From the NCBI GenBank assembly GCA_036852015.1, contig JAANDG010000271.1, positions 62,001-126,000 on the forward strand: a stretch of 64,000 nucleotides of DNA, given 5' to 3'. Made by a program: the position numbers and the translations under genes. Positions within the stretch are counted from its first letter, which is position 1, and each line of letters begins with the position of its first letter. Below are positions 1 through 18,139 of the stretch, piece after piece. The notes beneath the pieces were generated by a model that worked only from the letters and a program-made list of their open reading frames with translations, had not been told where the DNA came from and ran no database searches. Source of the stretch: Pelodera strongyloides (taxonomy: Eukaryota > Nematoda > Chromadorea > Rhabditida > Rhabditidae).

Positions 1-45
1 TAATAATAATAATTATTATTATTACTATTATAAGAAAAAAGAAAC

Positions 46-5885
<5,840 letters not shown>

Positions 5886-6237
5886 GGTCAGCTGATAATT
5901 CCTCACTGCAATTCCAAGAGCATATTCAGAAATAAAAATAACACAAACAAAAGATGATTACAAGGACGAAATAAAGATGAATTCAGCGTCACGCCCAAAC
6001 GACATCCGGAAACACACGTAAGAGAGCCCACTTGAGCGGAACTATGAGTATGCGTTTTCAAAATGTTTTATGAAAGAAATAGAAGACTTTCAGTGCAAAT
6101 AAGAAGAAGAACAACAATAAACAAAACTCCTTTGCGGCGTTCAGTTTTGTTGTGAAGTTTTGGTTGTTTGGGTGGCATTTTAAGAGGCGTGTCTAAGGCT
6201 GCGCGTTCATGACTCAAAGTCAACAAGTCGATTTTTT

Positions 6238-6308
6238 ATGGGGTTTCCAAGTATACTGTAAATTTTCACCACTTGGAAACCCCATTATGGGGTTTCCAAG
6301 TATGGCCG
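6238..6308. repeat. GGGGTTTCCAAGT triple motif with hairpin
   Basis: GGGGTTTCCAAGT appears twice in direct orientation (from 6239 and from 6288) and once inverted between them (ACTTGGAAACCCC, from about 6272), giving a 13-bp stem. Confidence 0.7.
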
Positions 6309-6699
6309 ATTTTCCTTCCAAGTATCGAAAAATTTACCGTATCTTGGCACAACACAATAATAGCTATAGGCAGTTTTTGCGGACGTTGACGCCGCTCCAC
6401 AAATTGCCGTCCTCAGGAACAAGAGCTGGGGACTTTACCCAGCTAGAAGACGTAGACGCTATGTAGCAAGAAAGATTAGTAGCAAGTAAGATATCTTCCC
6501 TTATGGAACGGGGGTACATATACGTTCCTACCATATTCCACTTATGTCTATGCTATCTGTCGAAAACAGCCAATACGTAAATATCACATTATTGCTGTCT
6601 AGCTGTTTAACTATACGTTTCATACAGTTGCAACGTATACATTAGTTGCAACAGAAACAATCGGGGTTTTTGGTTTCCCATGTAGTTGCCACAGGGGTT

Positions 6700-6876
6700 A
6701 CTTTGCCTTGTCAACGCCGTGCAGACGCCGTGCGAACGCCTTGGCAAAATGGTCGGATCGCCGTGGTACTTTTGTCAAGGCGTTCGCACGGCGTTTTTTT
6801 GCCGTGCCAAACGCCGTGGCTCCATTGTCAAGGCGTTCGTACGGCGTTGGGTGGCCTTGCAAACGCCGTGGTGATA
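6700..6876. repeat. GC-rich interspersed palindromes (ACGCCGTG family)
   Basis: A GC-rich island in AT-rich DNA. ACGCCGTGCGAACGCCTTG is followed about 35 bp later by its reverse complement CAAGGCGTTCGCACGGCGT, and then by further partial copies (CAAGGCGTTCGTACGGCGTT, CAAACGCCGTGG). It is probably a fold-back element remnant; it has no coding similarity. Confidence 0.65.
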
Positions 6877-6921
6877 CATAATTAGGTAATTAGCAGTATA
6901 ATAACGAAATACAACATGATT

Positions 6922-6922
<1 letters not shown>

Positions 6923-6951
<29 letters not shown>
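6923..6951. repeat. TA dinucleotide microsatellite
   Basis: Uninterrupted TA repeat. Confidence 0.95.
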
Positions 6952-6956
<5 letters not shown>

Positions 6957-8522
6957 AGCGAAGATGGTGAACAATAACATAAAGAATGAAAACGTCTTTA
7001 TTATTAGCAGGAAAAAGCGAATACTAATATCAAGCGCGTGTAGTGTATGCCAGCAACAGCAAAATAACAACAACAAGACCCAAGCAAGAAGTAATATTCA
7101 CAATTAGCATTAGGAGCATATTGCATGGAATATTCAGATACACGGGAAATGACATACTCACAACCGGGAAACCTAATCAACAAACTGCACAAATGGGAAA
7201 ACTTACTAAACCAACCAATAACCCCAGATATGCCCATGCCCTCCATAACAGATACAGATACATAAGCAGATTGTCCAGTATCTATGTAACGACCACAATT
7301 AGCATATGACTGATTCATTGATTGAACACTTATCGTTCTAGGTTCTAGGGGGGGGGGAGAGGGAGGAAATCAGATGCGATCACAGTATACCATTTTCATT
7401 CTATGTGAACATGCTTTCTCTTATCATAATGGTATTTCGTCATTTGGAATGTGCCGTAGGGTTTCGCTATAATTGACTTTTTTGTGCAAAAAAATGCCCC
7501 CTGCGCGTGTCCCGCAGCGAAACTCTGGTGAGAGTAGCTGCAGATCCTCTCATAAATACACACTCTCTCGCCAGTCTTTGTCATGCGAGCTCGACGAAAA
7601 GTTTCGTTGCACATTTTTGCCTCCGTCGTTTCCTTTTCGCGCCGTCTTCCTTTTTCAATTGTGTGAATAAAGAGTGCAATCATTACTGAGTTGAATGGAA
7701 AAGGTGCGAACGAAATACACTAATGAGCCGTATTTACCAAGTCCTTGCCATAAAAACTCTTTTTAATGCATATTCATTATATTTTCGAAATGGGGAAGCC
7801 TTACTGCAATTGGGAAAAATGTCTTGCATAATGTGCAAAATTGGAAAAGTTGTTCTCAAAACAAGATCCAAACCTAGATTTCGTAAGACCGAAAAAGTTG
7901 TTTCTGTGCATGCATTGGGGTTGAAAACTCACTTGAGCATGTGAGCATTGGTCCAAATAATAAAAAACCATACTGGGGGACCAAACAAAGTGTTTTAGGC
8001 TCAGGAACTCATTTTGCGCCCTAACGGCGGTTTTCTGTGGATCTTTAGGTCCAGCGTGATAAGTAATACAAGTAATTATATTATATGGATGGTAGTTACC
8101 AGTTTATTACGCTCGCTTATATGACGTCGAGCTCTTTACAGACACCAACTATTGTACGAGTTGCCAAACAGCCCCCCCCATCAAAAAGTTCCCCGAAAAC
8201 CTCATCAGTTCTATTTTCTGACAGATAAGTGTTTAGCACCTGTACAGGGTGGAAGTTTATAAAACATCATTAGCTTTTACCGCGTTTCGCTTTATTTTTC
8301 GTCATCTTACCGGTTCCAACTCGTCTCATTTCTTTATCTTTTTCAGATTTGGGTATATCCATGATCGGGACCGCGTAATTCTTGTGGACACGCCTTCGAG
8401 GATTATCTATCAGCGGAGGCCGACTATTCTACTAAAGTCTATTTCTATTTGCATATTTACGTTATAAAAGATTACCCACGGTAAACAAGTCCGATCTCCC
8501 TGCTGTGTTTTTTGGTTTGATA

Positions 8523-11500
8523 ATGACGGCCACTTCCAACACCCTAGTAGTGGAAGCCTCTCAGGAGTCTCAAGCGAGAGTTGCTGGCCACGAAATTATC
8601 GACGCTTATCTAAAGGTAATTTAAGTCGCAATACGGTTATACACGTGTAGCGTGTGTATTCTACACTCATAGCTGAAAACAGCAATTTGCAATGTTTTAA
8701 TCACCGAAGCCGTAGAGTTTTATGACTTTTTTAAAATTGATTTTAATTGGAGACATCCATTCGGGCTTGCTTTGGTTTTCTTCATTTCCAGCGTTTTCTT
8801 CATTTCAATAACTTCCAGCGTCGAAATGTGTAGAAAGATCTGTGCTGCCCACCACTCGTGTAAACGGCCGCCATAATTCTTCGATAGATACTCAGCAAAG
8901 GCTGGGTAGCCAGTGCTTGAAATGAGGTCGAGCACGCTGACAAAATAGTTTCGGAATCTGTCGGGGTCCGGAATACGAACGAGCTTCTTAAAGATGTTCT
9001 TGAACAACTTGCGGTGTTTCTCCTGGAATAATTTCAAATGTATTCCGTTTGCTGTATGGTGAGGCCGAATTCACCAACACGCAAGGAGCTCTCCCTGGCC
9101 TCCCCAGGGACCTAAAGAGCGCGTAGAGAGTGCGAGAGCAGAATAGAGCGAATTTTGGTACCTACAAGGAGGACGCTCTGCTCGTCAGGACAGAATTATT
9201 GACACAAGTCTGTGGTGCAAGTCATTTGCTGGGACGAAATGTTGGGATGAGCTCTCTCACGACCTGCAATAACAAAAAATACTCTGTGGTCGAAGTGGAC
9301 GCCGTGGACGGTTTGACCGTAAGTGATTGCATTGCGTATAATCTCACCTTAAATAAATATGTGACATCCTCGGTAGAAACGTTGCCAGAAATCAAGTAGC
9401 CACTGGGCACTCCCCGCCCTTCATCGTCTATAGCTATCATCGTGGTCAAGCGAAGTGTGTAGCTGGTGACACTAAATGTGTCATCCAGTACGACGCCTCG
9501 ATGTCCGTGTTTATTGAGCACGTCGATTTGTGCAGGTGTGAGCACGACTAAACGTAAGTTTTTTTGTAAGAATTAATCCATTTCACACAGGTTATGACAT
9601 CCGTGCATAAAGTGCGCAAAATTAATGACGATTAGTTAATAAATAGTTATTGATAAACGACGTGTCGTTCAAAAATAAATGTTCATTTATCCGGAGGTAT
9701 TCAATTTACCTATTCTAATATCCTCGTTACTTTCAGACACCGCGCACACGTGGATTCCATCCTCCAATACTCCCTCTTCAAATCGTTTGAGGACGCTTCT
9801 GAGGTCGTCTCTGTCCTTCCTTTCCGACGACCGTAAGTACTTGGACTTTATGTGACGGATGTCCTTTGTAGTTAGCCAAAAGAGTCGATTTTCTTCAGGC
9901 CACTTGCTTTGCATTTGACTTATGATGTTGTCAGCATCAATTCCTTCCTGGATTGGCTTTGTCCATCTCCGGTGCAAATGCAAATATATAGCGCGAAATC
10001 AATAATTTACCATCGAATTCGACTGCAACTACCCATGCCCAATGAAATTATAGCCTGTAAAACATGACCAATGCCTTATTGCAGAACAGTCACTAAATTC
10101 CTAGTCCCCCCCTTATCATCACTATCATATATATTAGTGTGGCTTATCTTATCCAGCCATCATATATGATCCCAGGTTGGTTTTGGTGGTAGGTCAGCAT
10201 ATCAGTAGAGTAGTTTATAACTGTTTGCCTTTTCAGTTGGTTTTGATTTCTTGGTAGGTTACAGTTTTATAGTCTTGTCTCCGAACTGCGCTTACTATGC
10301 TTGTCTTAGCGAGATAGCAGTTAGGTGGTTGCCACACGGAAGCCCACTTGTTCCGACACCACAGTAATTTCATACCGCTTGTCTTAGCGAATAATTAGGT
10401 CGAAAGGTGAAGCCACACGGAAGCCGTTTACACCACAGTAATTTCATATTTCCGCCCGAAACAATTTCCGAAAGGTGAACAGCTTTTCTCTAGCGCTCTG
10501 CAGTTATTTTTTTTTAAAGCAATTGAACTTAGGAGTTTATCTGTACTGCCACACATCACAGGTCAAAATCAGGTATTGATTGACCAAATGGGAGGGTTAT
10601 TGCGCACTTTGATTAGTATATGTATAACGTGAACGTCATGTTCCCTGCCCAGTTCAGTGTCCATCATGTTGTATTATTGTTTATGCCACATTGTTTCAGC
10701 TGATTCTCCTACTGAGATGGAGTTTCGTACAGATTCTGTTGAACAAGAAGAATTGTATAAAACGGCTCACTCAGTTCTCAACCAAATTTATCGATGTGTT
10801 CCTATGTGAGTTTCTTTGAATTACCATGCAAACGGCGAAAATAAATATGTAAATAATCATGATTCGCTAAGAACAGAAGCGATATAATTGAGCGAGTTAA
10901 ACAAATATGTAAATAAAGAAAAAATGAAATAAAATTGATGAAATAGATGTAAATCAGTGCACACATTTGAGGTTTGAGGGTGATCTAAGAGCCAGTTTCA
11001 GCTGGTTGAGCCGATTTTGAAAATGTCTGCATTAGAGGGGTAAGGAGTTGAAATACCGCAATGTTAAGGAGTTAAGGTCCTCTATTTGGTGATTGTGAGA
11101 CATCAGCTCATTCCTTTGTTTTCAGGTCCGAGAAGGTATTGGTCCATCAGCTGAAGAGGCAGTTCCCTCATATGTCCTCACCTCTCGATGTCTATGTGGG
11201 ATACCTGAGGAACTTGGTCTTGGTGTCCGAATACGCCCCGAAACTTCGCGTCCTTATCTGGACGAATATCATCGAAGAATTGATCACTCTTGATGTGAGT
11301 TGTGGTCTTCTCGACTGTTTTTCTAATATTGTTTGTCTCATTGAATGTGTGGGATTATTCTGTTTTATATTTCGACATTCGACTAGAAAATATTTCACGC
11401 ATTGAAGGATTTTGAGATTTTTCATCCGGACTTTTCTCTTGTGTGGTTATATATTAAACTCTTTATTTAGAAAACGAAAAAAAAACAGTATCAAATGTAA

Positions 11501-14500
11501 ATTTACACGAAAAGAGAGAAACACATTCGTTAGATTCGTTATCCGAAATTGAGCTTGATGCCCGAATACTTCTACTCCCCGTAACTTTGAGTTCTTCTGT
11601 GCCCCAATATCGATCGAAGTATTTTTATCCGGCCGTATTTGACCGTTTATGTAACCAAAGCCCTCTCTCAGTATTTATATTTTCAGGTGAGAATCGGGCA
11701 GCCGGTCGGCACCGCTGAAGGAACTCTAACCAGGAACAGCAGTTCTGGAATTTTCATCATGGTTCGTTTGTCTTTACTCTTTACGACGTTTCATCAACAG
11801 TGGGAAGTGTTCTGAAACATTGGTGTAGAGTATCGCACAACTATGGGAATATTTTATCTTTGGTTAGGATAACTAATCATTTAGCCGGTCACTGTATGTG
11901 TGCTATTTTAGGACGAAGAAGAGGAGCGGTCCGCCTTTCTTTCCTGTTCGGATGCACACAGAGAAAACGTGGAAAAGATGGATGCCTGCATGCGTGACAT
12001 ATTCGATACGATTTCTACCAAGATGGGCCGCGTTGTAGACGGTAGGCACATGCCAAATTTTCTTTAGAATCTTACTTCCCTTTTCCTTCTTGCTATTCAT
12101 GCTCTTGCCTTGTTTGTTGGGAACTTTTGCTGCCGGGAACTCGCCCTACAGTGATGCTGTACTGTCGTGTTTCTCAGTAAGGAGCGGAATAGGGCGGGTA
12201 TCCATTTATGGCCGTAAGTCTAAAAAAATACGCTTTGGGAGTGATTGGCCAGTTTGGGGCCGTTAGATCCACCGTGATGGTGACTGGCAGAGTGGCCTGT
12301 AAAATGGCTTGAGGTCTGTTGGTCTGTGCTATCCCTAGAAAGCGTATGTAGGCTGCGGTTCCATACTTGGATCCCTTGTAGCCAGTTCCGCAGTGATCAG
12401 TAGATCTCACTGATCGCTACAAGCAAGCACTCTACCATGTCGTTTATGTCTTCTTATCGACCTCACTACGTCTCCACCACTTTGTATTTTGTGATTCAGC
12501 TTCCATAGAAGCTCTATTCCGATTAGCGTGGTTTTCGCTTTTTCTGTTGAAAATATTGATAAGTTGTCGTTCAGGCATGTCACTCATGTCATGAGATCTT
12601 GTGTGTAAGCATCAGGAAACGAAGAAGAAAGCTGTGTGTTGGGGGTACCGAGTGAGGGTGTTTGTTAGGGCAGCACTGTTACCGGTACTTTCCGTCGCAC
12701 CGCCGCTTACCCAGCGATTGGGTACCGACCGAGGACCAAGTGTGCTTGAGTTGGGGGAGCGCTTGCGGATTGGGATACGGGTACGGGTCGCCTACCACAA
12801 GTTGGGCATGAGCATACTATACTTCTAGACCCTCAAAGTACAGGGAGCAAGTAGCAAGCAGCACACATTTTGAGTCCCGGGATTGGAGATGTAGAAGGGT
12901 CTATTCATTGATCATCTTTACACATTCTTCACTCTCCGGGACTGTCACAGGGAACTGAACCCGTGAAGACTTGTTTTATTTGTGTGTACGGTAACTCCAG
13001 TAAAGACATGAATAATAAGTTTGTTTAAAGTGTATGCTCATGGTGGTTCGGGAGTGCGTGTATCTATTCCGCAAAGTGCTCCTTCGTGTCAGTGAACTAA
13101 TCGACTCCAATGCAGATTGCTCGAATCAAGAAACAGGATTGTACGGCAGACGAATGATCGGGTCAAGGAGACATACATACTCTGTTCTCTCTCTGTCGTT
13201 GCACTCTTGCTGGAGTGTTCTTGACAGAGATGTTGACTTAGTACAGTACCACACTTCCAGCTGAACATAGGTATTCCGGTGGTGCACAACCACTACTCTA
13301 ATATATGTTATCTCCGTCTCTTCCTTTTCATGCACATTTTGTTATACCAGGAAAGTAATTCCGTGGTCTTGTGCATAATATTGAAAACAGTAGGATTAGA
13401 AGCAGGCAAGTGATGTCGTGTTTCCTGCTGTTTTCGGTAGTACTTATGTATTTCCTTATGTATTTCCATGTTTTTGGCCAACCGGGAAAGTGTCCGCGTA
13501 TTGTTGGCCAACATTTGTTTAAATTCAAATCCTCTCTTCTAAAGAGAGTAAATGATCCAACCAGTGTATGAATTTTCATGCGATTCTTATATATTTTAGG
13601 TGCTTCATGGCTGAAGATTGGGGAGGAATGCGACATGTTTTCTGTGTTGGAGGAGGCGCTGGACACTCATCTGCTCATGAGCGGAGACGTCCATTTCTTG
13701 CCCTTCATTTGGCTCCAACTTTGTTCACTGAACCAGGTTAGGATGACTTTTTTTTTAGCATGTGAGAGGGGGTAGTGGACCGATGTGCTCTGTAAATGTG
13801 TGTCTACTTTTTGTGAGAGGGAGAGAGCGGGTCTGTATATGTTGTGGAACTTGGTATACTTACCTGGAGTATTTCAGGACTACCCCGACCGTCTACTGGA
13901 GTGGTTATGGAAACGTGTAACTGGGCCTCAGCGTGCCCAATCGGACGGCAAGAGGAGTCAGGCAGCTGCAGCCTACCTGGCGGCTTTCTTAGCTAGAGCC
14001 ACCTACATTAATTCCGAGTGAGTTTCTGTTTTACATGATATATATGACAGTGACATATTGATATTGACATAGGCCAGGCAGGTATCGCAATAGCACAAAT
14101 AGCTAGATTTTCATTGTCTGCATTTAGATTTGCAAGGTTCGCGTTCGATCCTAGAGTAAAATTGCGGGTTTTGTCATCACGAGGTAACTAGTAGTTGTGC
14201 TTATTGCAATGTAAGGTCAAATTCCAGAACTGCGTTTTCTTGGCTCGGCCGTATCTTCGAGTGGATGTTGATGTATGTAAACCAGTGCGGAATCGGACAG
14301 ACCAACATTATGCCCGGAATGACTCGGCATGGCACCTTCTACGCATTGGCACAAGCCTTCTTTATCGTGTTCACCTTCCGCTACAAGAAGATCGTGCAAC
14401 AGTCGGACAGTGAGTTTTTGCCCTGGGAGTTTTTACCTGTAACTATTTCGAACCAGCATCTTACAGAGCTTGGACTTTGGACACTACTCAATTGTGCTGA

Positions 14501-15875
14501 AATTTTTACTTTCTTATTACGTTGCACAATGTTCTTTTGTCATAATCGAATTGCTTGCAGAATTGGCAGAACTGAAGCGTTGGGGCATCGGTCGTGTGGT
14601 CCATTGCTCGCTCGATCCACTCAAGTTTGTGAGCAGACCTGTGGCACTGTGTTTCTCTACCATCACGAGGTAATTTTATTCCCTATTCGATTCCAACTCA
14701 ATCAATAACAAGTTACAAAAGGAATAGCCTATTTCTTTTGTCGCTTGTTATTGTTATTGATTGAGTAGGCATTTTTCCTTGTAGTTGGAAAGATGGTTAA
14801 CATTTTATTTATTTATTTATTAAATAACACCACAAGCTGTGCATCACAATGCAATAAGAAAAGAAAGTAGTATGTAACTCGTCGTGTTGTTGAATAAACA
14901 GGTAATATGATAATAAAACAATGGAAATCAAGCGTAATGTATATGTAGGTAATGGCGTCAGGCTGTCAGGCATTTCATTTCAAGTTTTGCAAATATTTGC
15001 CGCGATCGTATGATATGTGGACGATATTGTAGTGTTACGTTACCTCAAAAAATGGGCCACGATATAAGCTAGCCATTTGATTATTAGTATGAAGTATGGA
15101 AGCTAATTGAGCTGTGTGACACGTGCTTTTCTCTCCAGCATAACCATGTTGACCGAGTATTTGCAGATCTCTGCAACTGGTCTACTGTCACCACTACGTG
15201 TCGTTGATGGAAGAAGGGAACTTGCCCTTTGAATCCATATTTCCACTCGACTACTATCACTTGCCCACGTATGTTTATATTTCCATGTGTTTACTTTTCC
15301 AAACAGTTTTATTGTTTCTCGTTTTGAGGACCTGTTCCTATGATGATGATCTAAAAGTATTTTAATTGTGCATTAATTTCAGAACTTGGACGTTGATACG
15401 TTCTCTGATGAGGAAGTTTTCTCCTTTGGCTGAAGATGCGGCTCTTCTTTCGCAGGAATTCCGTTCGGCTTCTGCTAGGCATCTGGTGACCAAGGATTCC
15501 AATGGCACCCTTGTTTCCCATGAAATGGCTTTTCTTGACGAAGACGAAATGGAAATTGGTGGGTTTCTGCTTTGACAAGAAATAGGCAATATACGGGCAC
15601 GTGTATGTGGATTACATTTTTAAGTAGTATATTCTTGTTTAGTACATTGCACGTGTATTATATTTCGGTCAGTAGAAATCGTGAATGACGCGCGGGTGTG
15701 ATGCAGTTAGTCTGGATGACAATCATAGTGTTTATGTTTTTCAGGTTCGTTCCGGGAGCGTTCGGGTACTTGCGGGGTGCAGTCGAGTATCTTCACTTCC
15801 TTTTATTCGACTAGTCCGGGTCTCAAACACTTTGACTCATTCCCGGGAACCAGTTCCATGGATATGAGACAGTGA
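8523..15875 (+). CDS. RRN3: RRN3/TIF-IA, RNA polymerase I initiation factor (5' end uncertain)
   Basis: Bridges RNA polymerase I to promoter-bound factors to start rRNA transcription in the nucleolus. Secure exons are 10700-10805, 11126-11294, 11687-11761, 11912-12041, 13600-13736, 13878-14017, 14228-14409, 14561-14669, 15167-15268, 15383-15558 and 15745-15875 (stop TGA). All phases agree, giving about 485 residues. Family-like segments are YVGYLRNLVLVSEYAPKLR, HFLPFIWLQLCSLNQ, SQAAAAYLAAFLARATYI, HGTFYALAQAFFIVFTFRYK, CSLDPLKFVSRPVALCF and a Ser-rich tail SSIFTSFYSTSPGLKHFDSF. Human RRN3 is about 650 residues, so roughly 165 N-terminal residues are unaccounted for. A candidate first exon at 8523-8615 (MTATSNTLVVEASQESQARV...) ends in phase 0, but exon 2 needs one carried base. 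Either a short exon is missed, exon 2 starts at 10714, or 8523-8615 is not part of the gene. Confidence 0.9.
8720..9983 (-). pseudogene. Decayed MULE-type transposase in RRN3 5' intron
   Basis: Reads minus, opposite to RRN3. The first block (9710-9983, DADNIISQMQSKWPEENRLF...LTTKDIRHIKSKY) joins in phase to 9348-9547 (HGHRGVVLDDTFSVTSYTLR...DDEGRGVPSGYLISGNVSTED), the typical first catalytic-Asp strand of a MULE transposase. A short third block (about 9223-9261, VVRELIPTFRPSK) then hits a stop. A later open block (8720-9037) has AEYLSKNYGGRLHEWWAAQI, the usual region after the catalytic core. The stop and frame shift between blocks show decay. I found no terminal inverted repeats. It could also be a host gene of MULE origin, but the breaks argue against function. 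Confidence 0.65.
10298..10450. repeat. Two-copy ~80-bp tandem duplication in RRN3 intron
   Basis: Two diverged direct copies, each with GCTTGTCTTAGCGA, GCCACACGGAAGCC and CACCACAGTAATTTCATA in the same order. They lie in the RRN3 5' intron. Confidence 0.75.
14694..14767. repeat. Intronic hairpin in RRN3
   Basis: CTCAATCAATAACAAG is matched about 40 bp later by CTTGTTATTGTTATTGATTGAG, with inner CAAAAGGAATA/TATTTCTTTTG also pairing. It is a fold-back in intron 14670-15166. Confidence 0.7.
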
Positions 15876-17110
15876 ATGTGATTTCGTTTCTTGATTTTTT
15901 TCTGCGTTTGATAAGTAAGCTCGGCCCTTTATTTTTCATTCTTCTTTTTGTGTGTAAGCGTCAGTGAGCTTCTTAGATATCTTTCCTATCTTTATAGCAA
16001 GCGTTTTTTTTGCCATTAGTCTTCCACCTTGTCAAAGTATGGGTTTGTTAGAATATTAAAATTATTTGTAATTTAGATTTACCGTTTGCAGATGTAAATG
16101 AATATCTTTGTTGAAATATAGAACATGCAAGTGTTAGTGTCATGTAGTTTATTTAGTATTTTATAGAGAATGCACGGATTTTTCTTTGTAGTGATGTTAT
16201 GTTTTGAGGGAGTATAAGACGTTTTAAATATTTGTTCTCTTATTTTAGCGGCTCTTTTTTATGTGCTTCTTTTGCAGTTAAACTGTAGAATATTTGGTTT
16301 CAGAGCGAATTTTTACCCCTAATTAAAAAAAGAAAACTTAAATTGTTGTACTTGTTTTCTTGTTGAGTTTTGGTTTAATTTTTACATTTGTTGATTTGCT
16401 TTTTCCCGTTGGTCACTCGTTCTTTCCTTTGTCTAATGGATTTTTTTCTGAAGTATAAATAATTGAGGTATTTATGGTGTCATGTGTTGAGACTTGATTT
16501 GGCGAACAATAATATCATATGTTAAAAATCTGGTGGAAGGGTTTTCCTTTGTGTAAGTGTGAAAAATGAATCGTGGAATTCTACTGTATAGCAATGCAAA
16601 TGCAAAACGCCCTAATGTGAATTTATAGTCACAGTGTGGCATCAAGTTGACCTGGCAGAAACTGGGTCGGGTGTTTTGGTTCCTGACACTGATTTCATTT
16701 ACAGAATCTTGTCGCGTTCAGACCAAATCACAGTGGTTTCACGCTATTTTGCTCCAGAAAGTTGAGACCACCCGCCCGCCCCCATACGTGTAAAAAAGCA
16801 TTGAGGCAACAAAAAGTCCCAGAGTGGCCTAACTGCTTTTTCAGGAATCTTGAGTAAACGAGAGATCTCAACATTCAATTCATGTTTTTAAGAATGAGTG
16901 GGATAGGTTACCCATGTACGGTTGTTCAATTGCAAGGTGCTAAAAGACTGAATATACTTAGGTGGAGGTGGAACGTGTGCCATAGTTCAAACACAAACGT
17001 GTCGTAACTATTCCACCAATTTTCAAGTATAACGACTTCGCATACGATGTGGATACTTTCGTGCGGTGCGCGACGTCAGCAAGATTAGCTTGTAATAACA
17101 TGTCAGCAAC
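15876..17110. other. 3' flank of RRN3, no gene seen
   Basis: T-rich sequence after the RRN3 stop, probably including its 3' UTR. No canonical AATAAA stands out close to the stop, and no frame shows coding character. Confidence 0.5.
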
Positions 17111-17115
17111 CTTAG

Positions 17116-17800
17116 ACTTAGCCCTCATGGCTCCTAGGCAACAATCTGGTCTATTGTGAAAAACTTGGCGTGGAGCAGATTCGAACCCGCGTCACTTGCA
17201 TGGCTAGCAAGCACTCACCGGTTGAGCTACACGCACACTTTTTCACGCAACCAATACTGATTGTCCCTAGCTCCGGGTTACACACAGAGGGGCGGGTTGC
17301 CTCATGCGGCGCCACTTAGCCCTCATGGCTCCTAGGCAACAATCTGGTCTATTGTGAAAAAACTTGGCGTGGAGCAGATTCGAACCCGCGTCACTTGCAT
17401 GGCTAGCAAGCACTCACCGGTTGAGCTACACGCCCACTTTTTCACGCAACCAATACTGATTGTCCCTAGCTCCGGGTTACACACAGAGGGGCGGGTTGCC
17501 TCATGCGGCGCATCTACCCGACTTACTACCCTCTCCCCAAGAGTGCCTGGTCCCACGGCATAATCCACTGTGTATCATTCCCAACAACTCTTGGGACCCG
17601 GTTCGGCCCCCACTTAGCCCTCCTGGCTCCTAGGCAACAATCTATTGTGAAAAATTGGCGTGCTTCGAAACCGCGTCACTTGCAAAGCACTCACCGGTGA
17701 GCTACACGCACCTTTTCACTCAACCAATACTGATGTCCCTAGCTCCGGGTTACACACAGAGGGGCGGGTTGCCTCATGCGGCGCATCTACCCGACTTACT
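17116..17800 (-). repeat. Cluster of three tRNA-derived SINE copies (family S1)
   Basis: Three head-to-tail copies at about 17116-17313, 17313-17523 and 17610-17800, the last degraded. On the minus strand each has a pol III A box (TAGCTCAACCGG) and B box (GGTTCGAATCT) within a tRNA-like head. This is followed by a body that reads CAATAGACCAGATTGTTGCC and ends at AGGAGCCATGAGGGCTAAG. A conserved flank, GCCGCATGAGGCAACCCGCC, precedes each head. The anticodon loop reads TAGCCAT without the universal T33 and the acceptor and T stems pair poorly, so these are not working tRNA genes. Two more copies form a palindrome at 56219-56568. Confidence 0.8.
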
Positions 17801-17935
17801 TTAGCTTGTAAAAGCATGTCAGCAACCTTAGCTTGTAATAACATGTCAGCAACCTTAGCTTGTAATAACATGTCAGCAAGCTTAGCTTGTAATAACATGT
17901 CAGCAACCTTAGCTTGTAATAACATGTACAAGTGC
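17800..17935. repeat. 27-bp tandem repeat, about five copies
   Basis: Unit TTAGCTTGTAATAACATGTC plus AGCAACC. A diverged single copy lies at 17084-17114, just before the first S1 SINE, so the SINE cluster appears to have inserted into or beside this minisatellite. Confidence 0.85.
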
Positions 17936-18139
17936 GTAGGTTAAAAAGGTCACCCATTATTTTTTTTTCATCCAAGTCTACGCGAATGGACGACGCACAC
18001 CCATGCAACCTTCCACAGCACTGCGAGTGTGTTCAGGCCGGACACTGTCACACTGCCTACATGCACCGGAATTCAATATACCTATCTTAACGACCAATAT
18101 ACCTTTATTACCTACTTTGCATGTTTATTGATAATAAAC

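Larger units (their letters stand above)
5886..8522. other. Intergenic region between divergent MUT and RRN3
   Basis: About 2.6 kb between the MUT start codon and the first candidate RRN3 exon. It holds the hairpins listed separately, a TA microsatellite and a poly-G run near 7350. The open frames here are short, uneven in composition and without recognisable similarity. An exon-like stretch after TTTTTCAG at 8343 could be 5' UTR of RRN3. The bidirectional promoter should lie here, but I see no certain core element. Confidence 0.5.
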
